Below are positions 1 through 7,738 of a stretch of DNA of 64,000 nucleotides, in pieces. The first letter of the stretch is position 1; each line of letters starts with the position of its first letter. The notes below the pieces were generated by a model that saw only the letters and a list, made by a program, of their open reading frames with translations, made no database searches and was not told the DNA's origin. The DNA is from Bacillus sp. REN10 (GTDB taxonomy: Bacteria > Bacillota > Bacilli > Bacillales > Domibacillaceae). The translations under genes were made by a program, and so were the position numbers. Where the stretch lies: positions 1 to 64,000 of the forward strand of contig NZ_JADHDW010000003.1 of the NCBI RefSeq assembly GCF_016820555.1, in the 5' to 3' direction.

Positions 1-26
1 TTACATATATAAGGAGGAATGGTAAA

Positions 27-512
27 ATGAAGAAAGTATTTTCGGTTTTAGTAACATTAGCTTTAACTATGTCTGTAGTATTTTGGGTCACTCCAAGTAA
101 GTCTTTGGCAGGACCAGCCCCAGCGTTAACGGATTTACAAATTATTGGCATTACATCGGATGGTAACAACTTTGTGTGGGAAGATATCCATCCTTATCAA
201 ATGGCAGCAAAAAAACCTTTAAACGGATCTGAAGTTCGTATCGCGGTATATTACAAAGGTACTGAGAGTTATGGAGGGTCACGAATTTATAGTGATGGAG
301 TGGATATCACTTCACAAACAAGCAAGGCAGCTAATGATGATTTATTATCGGGAGCGGATAGAATTGTATATGGATATATAAAGTATTACAAAATCCCAAT
401 TGAATTATTAAGCTCTGGGGGAATAACTGTTTCTGCAAAGAATTATTATCCTCCTAATAAAGTTTTTAATGATCGTTTAAGTTTCACAATAAATAATGGA
501 GAGGTGAATTGA
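27..512 (+). CDS. Small secreted protein, unknown function
   Basis: A 161-residue protein with a clear Sec signal peptide: Lys-Lys at residues 2-3, a hydrophobic core to about residue 22, and a likely signal peptidase cut after the Ser-Leu-Ala near residue 28. The mature part is about 130 residues, has no cysteine, is rich in Tyr, Ser and Gly, and looks like an extracellular beta-rich domain. The start is fixed by AAGGAGG eight bases upstream. The layout recalls small secreted Bacillus proteins such as YolA of prophage SPbeta, but this is a weak impression. The next gene starts four bases after the stop, so the two are probably translated together. The function is not recognised. Confidence 0.75.
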   Translation: MKKVFSVLVTLALTMSVVFWVTPSKSLAGPAPALTDLQIIGITSDGNNFVWEDIHPYQMAAKKPLNGSEVRIAVYYKGTESYGGSRIYSDGVDITSQTSKAANDDLLSGADRIVYGYIKYYKIPIELLSSGGITVSAKNYYPPNKVFNDRLSFTINNGEVN

Positions 513-516
513 TTCA

Positions 517-876
517 ATGAGTGTTGATTTTAGCAATCCTAGTAATAAAGCAGCTTTTCAGGCGTATAGTCAATTGACTTTAGTTTCTCGTTTCAAACAG
601 CACCTGGAAACAGGGAGTGATTTTGGAGATCAAACAATAGAAGAAATAGAAAGTCAGATGGGTTTAAGCGAATTTATGGATACAATTAAATCCGACAAAG
701 TGGTTAATCCTGATTTATCTCGTGAAGTATCAGACTTTCATAATGGGATTTTACAGGACAGAATGCGACTCTCTGGAGACGTAGCTTATGCTGGCCAAGT
801 ATCTTCTATCATTAATAAAGCTTTTAAGTTAGGGTTAGTAGGTAATGACCAAGAGCTCATTAAAAAATACAAATAA
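517..876 (+). CDS. Cytosolic partner of the upstream secreted protein, unknown function
   Basis: A 119-residue protein with no signal peptide or membrane segment, mostly helical by composition, with a Lys-Tyr-Lys C-terminus. Its ribosome binding site (GGAGAGG) lies inside the last codons of the preceding gene, and only four bases separate the stop from this ATG, so translational coupling is likely. The pair, a secreted product followed by a cytosolic one, is the usual arrangement of an exported effector with an immunity or helper protein, but nothing in the residues identifies a toxin. No family is recognised. Confidence 0.7.
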   Translation: MSVDFSNPSNKAAFQAYSQLTLVSRFKQHLETGSDFGDQTIEEIESQMGLSEFMDTIKSDKVVNPDLSREVSDFHNGILQDRMRLSGDVAYAGQVSSIINKAFKLGLVGNDQELIKKYK

Positions 877-953
877 TAATTTATTATAAGTTAAAGCATA
901 GATCACAAGCAGTCACTATTTATAATGTGGTTAATTGCAAGGTAAGTAGAACA

Positions 954-985
954 AGCCCTTCTCGTGTGAGAGGGGCTTTGGTATA
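954..985 (+). terminator. Rho-independent terminator after the secreted-protein pair
   Basis: Stem 954-963 pairs with 968-977 (one G-U pair) around a GTGT loop and is followed by a T-rich stretch. It ends the 27-876 transcription unit. Confidence 0.65.
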
Positions 986-1843
986 TTATTTATCGTTTTC
1001 GTTTGAAGCAGAAAACAAAATTCCTATTTCTTTGGAGGCGCTGAGGTAATATTCGATTCCGTTTCTTGTAGTTCTTTCTTCTTTACCAATTATATCACTT
1101 CCATCAAGACCTAAATCTTTGATCACATTTCCTCGCTCATTTTGTGACAAATCGGGGTTAGTAGTCGTGATAATAAGTCCTAATACGGTTAGTATGTCCA
1201 ATGCAGATTCTTGACTGCCGTCGCCTACTCCTATCATAGAAACGTCTCTGACTGTATCATCTTTTTTATTGATCGTTATAGTTAAAATAATGTTGTCATT
1301 CAAAGTTACCTGTGAAACATCTTGGGCTTTGCCAGATTGGACGCTAGGATTATTAATTTTAAAATCGGATTTAAATTCGTCAGAAGCAGCATTAAATCGT
1401 TTAGCAAATTCATCTAAGTTATATCCTAATGATTTATTTTTTAATGCTTGAGCTTCTTCCTTTTCTTTAGCTAGTCGTTTCTCTTCGGCTTCTTTTTTAG
1501 CAAGTTCTTTTTCTTTCTTTTTCTTTTCTTCTTCAGTTCTTTTTAATCTTTCTTGTTCTTTTATCTTTTCTTCCTTTTCTTGTCGCTTAGCTTCTTCTTC
1601 AGCTAGCCTTTCTTCTTTTTCAATCTGCTCGGCTTCTTTTTTTGCTTGTTCTTCCTGTTTTGCTTCTTCCATCGCATCTTTAGTTTCTGGAGATACAGCT
1701 GCAGCAGTAAACATCACTAAGAACCCGGCAGCGATAGTAATTACTGAATTTCGTTTTTGTTGTTTCTTAAATAGATTCTTGATTAATAAAATAATACCAA
1801 CAATCATTGCTACAAAACCTATAAACACTATAAAACTAATCAT
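986..1843 (-). CDS. Membrane-anchored coiled-coil protein, unknown function
   Basis: A 285-residue protein. Residues 3-22 and about 34-50 form two membrane segments separated by a Lys-rich loop. Residues about 55-135 are an almost uninterrupted Glu/Lys/Ala/Arg-rich stretch, predicted to be a long charged helix. Residues about 138-285 form a folded alpha/beta domain that contains no cysteine. The start follows AGGAGG seven bases upstream. Similar membrane-plus-charged-helix proteins are common in mobile elements of Firmicutes, which fits the accessory setting, but I cannot name the C-terminal domain. It is transcribed alone from a candidate promoter at 1862-1890. Confidence 0.7.
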   Translation of the reverse strand: MISFIVFIGFVAMIVGIILLIKNLFKKQQKRNSVITIAAGFLVMFTAAAVSPETKDAMEEAKQEEQAKKEAEQIEKEERLAEEEAKRQEKEEKIKEQERLKRTEEEKKKKEKELAKKEAEEKRLAKEKEEAQALKNKSLGYNLDEFAKRFNAASDEFKSDFKINNPSVQSGKAQDVSQVTLNDNIILTITINKKDDTVRDVSMIGVGDGSQESALDILTVLGLIITTTNPDLSQNERGNVIKDLGLDGSDIIGKEERTTRNGIEYYLSASKEIGILFSASNENDK

Positions 1844-1861
1844 TCCACAATCCTCCTGTTT

Positions 1862-1890
1862 AGTATAATCAACTATATTTTACCTTTCAT
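1862..1890 (-). promoter_or_regulatory. Candidate sigma-A promoter for the coiled-coil membrane protein
   Basis: On the minus strand, ATGAAA (1885-1890) is followed by a 17-base spacer and TATACT (1862-1867), just upstream of the ribosome binding site of the 986-1843 gene. Confidence 0.5.
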
Positions 1891-1960
1891 TGGAGAGATG
1901 TGGAAGGAGAGATTTAATTATCTAGTACCAAGTGTTTGCTCCTTTCACATGTAATCAGGA

Positions 1961-2747
1961 CTAGAAATCAAACACACTGGTAGCAAGAGCTTTAATGTGT
2001 GCAGATTTCAACTGTTTACGAACGATAGCTGTGTACAATCCAAACTGGTTAGTAACCTTCGAGTTTTTAATCTTCCACACAAGGTCTTTAAATGATTGCA
2101 GCGCCACTTCAACCATTTTTGGAGTATTAATATTGTCATACTTTTTGGAGTTAACCAGAGCGATTCTGTACAGCTCTACGATGTCTTTTGAGTCATTAAA
2201 AAACATAGATACATAGTCAGCAAAGTCTTTATCGATCCAAGAAGGAATAATTCTGGATAACTCCTTTTCGACACGCTCTGTACGTTTGTTATTAATCTTT
2301 TGTTTTAAAGAAATAGATTTTGTTTTATTGGTGTGACAATTTTCTTCATTTTTAATAGGTGCTTGTGTGACAACTTGCTTTTCTTCCACAATTAAAGGTT
2401 GGATAACAATAAGGTTGCTTGTTTGCTTCATGTCGCTTCTGCGCTTCATTTCTAGTTGCTTAATAATCCCTAACGACTCCTAAGTGTTGACATGCACGAA
2501 TAACCGTTCTGCGGCTAATTTCAAGCGATTCAGCAATATGTTTCTTTGTTCTAAAAGACACACCAAAATATTTAGCTGAATAATTGTGTAGGTGATTCAA
2601 TACAGCCAACTGGTTCTTGTTCAGTTGATCGACAAACTTCTCCTTATATGCGCGAACAGTTTCGTTCAGATCGTCAATCGTTTTAAATGTTGCTAGGTTT
2701 TTATACGTTTCATTACCAGCAATAATTGTGATCGCTTGTTTCTTCAT
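1961..2747 (-). pseudogene. Helix-turn-helix protein gene split by a one-base frameshift
   Basis: Two open frames on the minus strand, 2460-2747 and 1961-2449, are the halves of one gene. The first half starts at ATG 2747 behind AAAGGAG and ends in a helix-turn-helix (HIAESLEISRRTVIRAC). It then shifts frame: removing one of the two C bases at 2479-2480 (plus strand) restores a continuous reading through ESLGIIKQLEMKRRSDM into the second half, giving about 261 residues. That junction sequence matches my memory of a Bacillus family of HTH proteins found on phages, plasmids and islands, in which an IRAC-NRLESLGIIKQYEMKR stretch is intact. The DNA-binding half could still be made alone (about 95 residues). 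A sequencing error is the main alternative to real decay. Confidence 0.75.
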
Positions 2748-2771
2748 ATTATATGTCTCCTTTTTGGAAAC

Positions 2772-2807
2772 AAAAAAGCAACGGCCTGTGTAAGCAAACC
2801 GTTGCTT
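2772..2807 (-). terminator. Leader terminator upstream of the HTH gene (possible attenuator)
   Basis: On the minus strand AAGCAACGG (2799-2807) pairs perfectly with CCGTTGCTT (2776-2784) and is followed by a run of six T. It lies between the candidate promoter (near 2929) and the ribosome binding site of the HTH gene, so it would stop transcription inside the leader. It could instead be the terminator of a short untranslated or leader RNA. Confidence 0.6.
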
Positions 2808-2928
2808 GAAGAACCCATATGGTTTAAAATATCCATATGAGCATAGCAAGTGTTTGCCTGGTGTGATCAGGCGGACGGTACATGAGTGTTGGTAGCACTA
2901 CATGCACACGCTGTGCTCTTTTGTTTTT

Positions 2929-2970
2929 AGTATAAAAATGCCCGATAAATACCCGATAATTGCCCGATTT
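2929..2970. repeat. Three CCCGAT repeats at 11-bp spacing over a candidate promoter
   Basis: CCCGATAA at 2941, CCCGATAA at 2952 and CCCGATTT at 2963 recur exactly every 11 bases, one helical turn. On the minus strand a TATACT -10 element lies at 2929-2934, so the repeats cover the spacer and -35 region of the HTH gene promoter. This looks like an operator for a protein binding one face of the helix, or a small iteron set. Confidence 0.6.
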
Positions 2971-3131
2971 TACAACGTCTATACTGATTTATTTTGACGG
3001 GTTTAAATTTAAAAACATTGATAAACAATGATTTTTATATTATTTTGATGTGTTTTTCTTCTATAATATATGTTCCGCACACAAGTTCACCCTTGGGAGC
3101 GCGAGCAATATTTGCAAATGTATTAATAGAG

Positions 3132-3166
3132 AAACCCCTTGAGCCATAAGGCTTTGAGGGGTTTTT
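3132..3166 (+). terminator. Rho-independent terminator in the gene-free stretch
   Basis: AACCCCTTGAGCC, a short loop and GGCTTTGAGGGGTT form an imperfect stem followed by T residues. No gene is visible directly upstream on the plus strand, so it may end a small RNA or a gene lost at an element boundary. Confidence 0.5.
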
Positions 3167-3344
3167 GTGTAGGGGCAGAATACAAATATAAAATTACTTT
3201 TTTAATTCTTGCCCCTTTTTCGCCCCCAATGTAATTTTTGGAATGTATTTGCTTCAGTTTCGATCTGAATCAAATACATAACTACGGAAAACATAATACT
3301 GTTTCGTGAAATATACGGTTGTTTCATTTAACAAGTTATATAAT

Positions 3345-3384
3345 AAAAAAGGCCCTTAAAGCTTAATATTCGCTTTAAGGGTCT
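3345..3384 (-). terminator. Terminator of asnB
   Basis: On the minus strand, an imperfect 13-bp stem (3371-3383 with 3351-3363) is followed by six T. It lies a few bases after the asnB stop. Confidence 0.75.
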
Positions 3385-3389
3385 TCTTA

Positions 3390-5261
3390 TTATGCACCAA
3401 CTACTTGCCGGTCATATGACTTTTCAACAAACACAGCATGCCAAATCATGAAGATCAGAACGGTCCATATTTTGCGGCTGTAATCGCCTTTGCCTTGGCA
3501 ATGGTCTTCTAACAGCTGCAGAACATACTGTTTATTAAGAAGGTGGTCTGTTCCGCTCGTCTTAATAATTTGAACAGCCCAGTCGTACATTTCGTCTTTT
3601 AACCAATGTCTAATAGGAACAGGGAATCCTAATTTCTTTCTATTTAGAACGTGATCTGGTACAATTCCTTCCGCTGCTTTACGTAAAATATATTTTGTTG
3701 TGCCGTCAGCTGTTTTCAATTGTGTAGGAACTTGAGAAGCTACTTCAAATACACGTTTATCTAGAAAAGGAACCCGAAGCTCCAATGAATGCGCCATGGT
3801 CATTCGGTCTGCTTTTAATAAGATATCGCCGCGCATCCAAGTATGAATATCGATATATTGCATGCGGTCCACATCGTCGTAGCCAACGGTTTCTTTATAC
3901 AACTGCTTCGTAATGTTCGTATAGTCCATGCCTGTTTGGTAGTTCTGCAATAATGTTTGTTTCTCTTGCTCTTCAAACATTTTCGCATTCCCGATATAAC
4001 GTTCCTCCATCGGGGTTACTCCGCGTTCAATAAAGCTTTTTCCTTTTACTCCTTCAGGCATAATTTGCGACAATTTTTTCAAAGAAGCTTGGAGCATAGA
4101 AGGTACGTAATTAAAGAATTTCAATGATTGAGGTTCGCGATAAATATTGTAACCGCCAAATAATTCATCGGCGCCTTCGCCAGATAGTACAACAGTTACA
4201 TGTTTTCTCGCTTCTCTAGCTACGAAATACAGTGGAACACAAGCTGGATCAGCTAGTGGATCGCCCATATGCCAAATGATTTTTGGAAGTTCCTTCATGT
4301 ATTCTTCAGGAGAAATGATATAACTGATATTTTCTAATCCTAACTTTTCCGCTGTTTCTTTCGCTACATCAACTTCGCTAAAACCATCACGCTCGAAGCC
4401 GACAGAGAACGTCTTAATGCTAGGGTGATAAGTTTTTGCAATCGCAGCAATAACGGAAGAATCGATTCCCCCTGATAGGAATGAACCCACTGGTACATCA
4501 CTTCGCATATGTACTTTTACAGAATCGAAAAGTACATCTTGGACCATTTTGACATAATCTGTTTCAGAACGAAGAACTGGAGAAAAAGAAGCTTTCCAGT
4601 AACGGTGAATTTTCATTTCTTCTCCGATCTTTTTCGTGAAGTAGTGCCCAGGCTCTAATTTATATATATCTGTATCCATCGTTTGCGGTTCAGGTACATA
4701 TTGATAAGTTAAATAATTTTGCAGCGCAGTCTCATTTAAGTTAGTGGCAGACAACGCTTGTAAAATACTTTTCTTTTCAGATGCGAAATATGTCCGGTTA
4801 CCGTCTTGTTTGTAGAAGAACGGCTTAATGCCAAAGGGATCGCGGGCACCGAATAATTCTTTACGCTTTTTATCCCAAATAACGAATGCGAACATTCCAC
4901 GCAGTTTATCTACCGTTTTCTCTCTTATTTGACTGTATAAAGCGATAATAGTTTCAGTATCAGAAGAAGTATTAAACTTAACACCTTGTTGTTCTAACTC
5001 TTCTCTTATTTCTACATAATTATAAATTTCGCCGTTGAAAATGATCCAATAATTCTCGTTTTCAAAAGACAGCGGTTGTGTACCACTTTCAATATCAATA
5101 ATACTTAGTCTTCTGAAACCAAATTGGACATAATCATCTTGATAATATCCTTCCTCATCAGGACCTCTATGATAAATAATATCATTCATATCTTTAAACT
5201 GCTGATCGGACAATCGGATAGCAGTTGTTTCATCGTAAGCACAGCCTATAAAACCACACAT
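3390..5261 (-). CDS. asnB: Asparagine synthetase (glutamine-hydrolysing)
   Basis: Makes asparagine from aspartate, glutamine and ATP. The frame extends to a GTG at 5270, but the enzyme needs Cys as residue 2 (the nucleophile exposed when Met is removed), and ATG 5261 gives MCGFIG behind AAAGGTG, so 5261 is chosen (623 residues). The N-terminal glutamine amidotransferase domain shows YHRGPDEEG and FNGEIYNY. The synthetase domain has the ATP pyrophosphate loop SGGIDSS at about residues 263-269 and SGEGADELFGGYN. The C-terminus (RKIWTVLIFMIWH) closely matches what I recall of B. subtilis AsnB rather than AsnH or AsnO. It is a single gene with its own promoter and terminator, next to lexA. Confidence 0.95.
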   Translation of the reverse strand: MCGFIGCAYDETTAIRLSDQQFKDMNDIIYHRGPDEEGYYQDDYVQFGFRRLSIIDIESGTQPLSFENENYWIIFNGEIYNYVEIREELEQQGVKFNTSSDTETIIALYSQIREKTVDKLRGMFAFVIWDKKRKELFGARDPFGIKPFFYKQDGNRTYFASEKKSILQALSATNLNETALQNYLTYQYVPEPQTMDTDIYKLEPGHYFTKKIGEEMKIHRYWKASFSPVLRSETDYVKMVQDVLFDSVKVHMRSDVPVGSFLSGGIDSSVIAAIAKTYHPSIKTFSVGFERDGFSEVDVAKETAEKLGLENISYIISPEEYMKELPKIIWHMGDPLADPACVPLYFVAREARKHVTVVLSGEGADELFGGYNIYREPQSLKFFNYVPSMLQASLKKLSQIMPEGVKGKSFIERGVTPMEERYIGNAKMFEEQEKQTLLQNYQTGMDYTNITKQLYKETVGYDDVDRMQYIDIHTWMRGDILLKADRMTMAHSLELRVPFLDKRVFEVASQVPTQLKTADGTTKYILRKAAEGIVPDHVLNRKKLGFPVPIRHWLKDEMYDWAVQIIKTSGTDHLLNKQYVLQLLEDHCQGKGDYSRKIWTVLIFMIWHAVFVEKSYDRQVVGA

Positions 5262-5325
5262 ATCTTTCACCTTTCTATCATTGATTATTAAAATATTAAA
5301 TGCAGTCAGTAAAGCATATTAACTC

Positions 5326-5354
5326 ATTATACAGGGTAACACAATCTGCTTCAA
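5326..5354 (-). promoter_or_regulatory. Sigma-A promoter of asnB
   Basis: On the minus strand, TTGAAG (5349-5354), a 17-base spacer and TATAAT (5326-5331). The leader to ATG 5261 is about 60 bases. Confidence 0.65.
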
Positions 5355-5391
5355 ACGGGAAACAATATATAAACTTATTTCTTTAGTAAAT

Positions 5392-5437
5392 AAAAAAAGC
5401 TTTCTCATAGGGAGTGGTATCCTACGTGAGAAAGCTT
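5392..5437 (-). terminator. Terminator of lexA
   Basis: The arms AAGCTTTCTCA (5397-5407) and its complement (5427-5437), with extra partial pairing inside, are followed on the minus strand by a run of T. Confidence 0.75.
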
Positions 5438-5444
5438 CTGATTT

Positions 5445-6062
5445 TTAATGGATTTGGCGGAAAACCCCAATCACTTTTCCGAGAATCTTGACAGTTTTTA
5501 AGATGATTGGTGCCATGGAAGAATTTTCTGGTTGTAATCGAATGTAATCTTCCTCTTTAAAAAAACGTTTAACGGTCGCTTCATCTTCCTCCGTCATCGC
5601 TACAACGATATCACCATTTTTTGCTGTTTGTTGTTGCCGAACGACCACGTAATCCCCATTTAATATACCTGCTTCAATCATGCTGTCTCCCATGATTTCT
5701 AACATAAAAACATGCTCATCCCCAGCTGCTAGTTTTTCTGGGAGTGGGAAATATTCTTCAACATTTTCAATGGCTGTGATGGGAAGACCAGCAGTTACTT
5801 TCCCGATTAATGGTACGTTAATAACATTTTGTTTCGGAACCGTTTCGTCGATATCAAGAACTTCAATTGCTCGCGGCTTTGTAGGATCTCTGCGAATATA
5901 TCCTTTACTTTCAAGACGTGCAAGGTGTCCATGTACGGTTGAACTTGAGGCAAGACCAACGGCTTCTCCGATTTCCCTGACAGATGGGGGATATCCTTTC
6001 GTTCTAACTTCTTGTCTAATAAAGTCTAATATATCCTGTTGCCTTTTCGAAATTTTCATCAT
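5445..6062 (-). CDS. lexA: LexA, SOS repressor
   Basis: Represses the SOS regulon and cleaves itself when stimulated by RecA on single-stranded DNA. With the second of three consecutive ATG codons (6062), the best spaced from GAGGTG, the protein is 205 residues and numbers exactly like B. subtilis LexA. It has an N-terminal winged helix ([20 protein letters not shown]), cleavage site Ala91-Gly92 in VTAGLPI, catalytic Ser127 in GDSM and Lys165 in ATVKRF. All catalytic residues are present. It is divergent from yneA, and LexA boxes in the shared region indicate that it represses itself and the yneA operon. Confidence 0.97.
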   Translation of the reverse strand: MMKISKRQQDILDFIRQEVRTKGYPPSVREIGEAVGLASSSTVHGHLARLESKGYIRRDPTKPRAIEVLDIDETVPKQNVINVPLIGKVTAGLPITAIENVEEYFPLPEKLAAGDEHVFMLEIMGDSMIEAGILNGDYVVVRQQQTAKNGDIVVAMTEEDEATVKRFFKEEDYIRLQPENSSMAPIILKTVKILGKVIGVFRQIH

Positions 6063-6095
6063 CATTTACACCTCTTCCATTCGACTCTTTTCTTC

Positions 6096-6135
6096 ATTAT
6101 ACCATGTTTGAAAATTAGGTACAAACATAAGTTCG
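6096..6135 (-). promoter_or_regulatory. lexA promoter with overlapping LexA box
   Basis: On the minus strand TATAAT lies at 6096-6101, with a TTTGTA or TTGTAC -35 element at 6119-6125. A LexA box (plus-strand CAAACATAAGTTCG, 6122-6135) overlaps the -35. The box differs from the Bacillus consensus CGAACRNRYGTTCG at two positions. Confidence 0.65.
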
Positions 6136-6144
6136 AAAATAGAC

Positions 6145-6200
6145 TTGACACAAACAAATGTTCTAAATAGAATAATAGTAGGTTTACGAACAAATATTCG
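6145..6200 (+). promoter_or_regulatory. yneA operon promoter with two LexA boxes
   Basis: TTGACA (6145-6150), a 17-base spacer and TAGAAT (6168-6173). The second LexA box (CAAACAAATGTTCT, 6151-6164) fills the spacer, and the third (CGAACAAATATTCG, 6187-6200, one base from consensus) lies downstream of the start point. LexA bound here would exclude or block RNA polymerase. Confidence 0.75.
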
Positions 6201-6217
6201 ATCAAGGGGTTGAACAT

Positions 6218-6541
6218 ATGCAAACTTTAATAAAAAATTACTCTTTCGTCTTATTATTTATAGTTGTGACAGTAGTTGCTGGTGCTATATTAATTTTTAA
6301 TATCGGTGAAGAAAGCGATCCCTATTTAGAGGTTGTTGTACAAGAAGGAGACTCATTATGGACGATTGCAGAAAAATATCATAAGATAAACGGCATGAAA
6401 CAGGAAGATTTTATTATTTGGGTTCAGACAGAAAATGAGCTGCATACAGCAAGAATTCAACCAGGTGATGTGTTAGTGCTTCCGTTGAGTTCCGCTCACT
6501 CAACCTACTCTGACCATCAGTTAGCTTTTAAAAAGAACTAA
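6218..6541 (+). CDS. yneA: YneA, SOS-induced cell division suppressor
   Basis: Delays septation during DNA damage in Bacillus. The protein has 107 residues: a short N-terminus, one membrane segment at about 9-27, and an extracellular LysM domain (VVVQEGDSLWTIAEKYH, ending near VLVLPL). Length and layout match B. subtilis YneA (about 105 residues). The start follows AAGGGG. It is the first gene of an SOS operon with yneB and ynzC, directly under LexA boxes. The short half-life known for YneA depends on its C-terminus, which here ends in Phe-Lys-Lys-Asn. Confidence 0.93.
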   Translation: MQTLIKNYSFVLLFIVVTVVAGAILIFNIGEESDPYLEVVVQEGDSLWTIAEKYHKINGMKQEDFIIWVQTENELHTARIQPGDVLVLPLSSAHSTYSDHQLAFKKN

Positions 6542-6565
6542 ATGGGTAACGGCCATGTCTTATAG

Positions 6566-7303
<738 letters not shown>

Positions 7304-7375
7304 CGTCTTGCTTGTTTGCCTGCTTTTTCTTTAGTAAAATAGTGTCGGAAGTTGCGAGGAAAAGAGGGGAAATCC

Positions 7376-7609
7376 ATGCTATCTGCAGAAAAAATAGCGA
7401 GAATTAATGAATTGGCTAAAAAGTCCAAAACAGAAGGTCTAACCGGTGAGGAAAAACAAGAGCAAGTACATTTACGCCAAGAGTATTTACAAGCGTTTCG
7501 CCGTTCAATGAGAAATACAGTTGAAACCGTTAGAGTTTTTGACCCTGAAGGCAATGAAGTAACGCCTAAAAAAGTGAAAGACATACAAAATAAAAAAAGA
7601 ATGCACTAA
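7376..7609 (+). CDS. ynzC: YnzC, DUF896 SOS-operon protein
   Basis: A 77-residue helical protein of the DUF896 family. The start at 7376 follows AGAGGGG and gives MLSAEKIARINELAKKSK, matching the family. An upstream in-frame ATG at 7352 lacks a ribosome binding site. Residues about 3-45 form the known two-helix hairpin, followed by a conserved FRRSMRNT and a DPEGNEVTPKK tail. It is the last gene of the yneA operon, closed by a terminator. Its molecular role is not known. Confidence 0.92.
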   Translation: MLSAEKIARINELAKKSKTEGLTGEEKQEQVHLRQEYLQAFRRSMRNTVETVRVFDPEGNEVTPKKVKDIQNKKRMH

Positions 7610-7631
7610 GCTGGGAAATCCCAGCTTTTTG
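7608..7631 (+). terminator. Terminator of the yneA-yneB-ynzC operon
   Basis: AAGCTGGG, an AAAT-centred loop and CCCAGCTT followed by T residues. The stem begins in the ynzC stop codon. Confidence 0.8.
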
Positions 7632-7738
7632 TGTATAGTAAGAAAAGTAAAAGAGGAGTTCACCTACGTCTTGTATATTTGGACAAAGACCTATAATATT
7701 AAGAATGACTATTATGCGCTGAAGAAAGGATGTTTGTG

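Larger units (their letters stand above)
2850..3389. other. 540-bp gene-free stretch between the accessory block and asnB
   Basis: No convincing coding frame is present. The stretch holds the CCCGAT repeats and promoter, a plus-strand terminator at 3132-3166, an imperfect inverted repeat made of GGGGCAGAAT (3173-3182) and a complementary ATTCTTGCCCC near 3207-3218, and the asnB terminator at 3345-3384. It marks the change from accessory to core genes and may contain an element junction. Confidence 0.55.

Noticed and set aside
3080-3130. A tRNA or tmRNA 3' end as integration target
   Set aside because: No cloverleaf, T-loop GGTTCRANNCC or CCA end can be drawn from the sequence.
5680-6111. A 143-codon plus-strand frame across lexA
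   Set aside because: It lies fully antisense to lexA, whose motifs are complete, and has no ribosome binding site.
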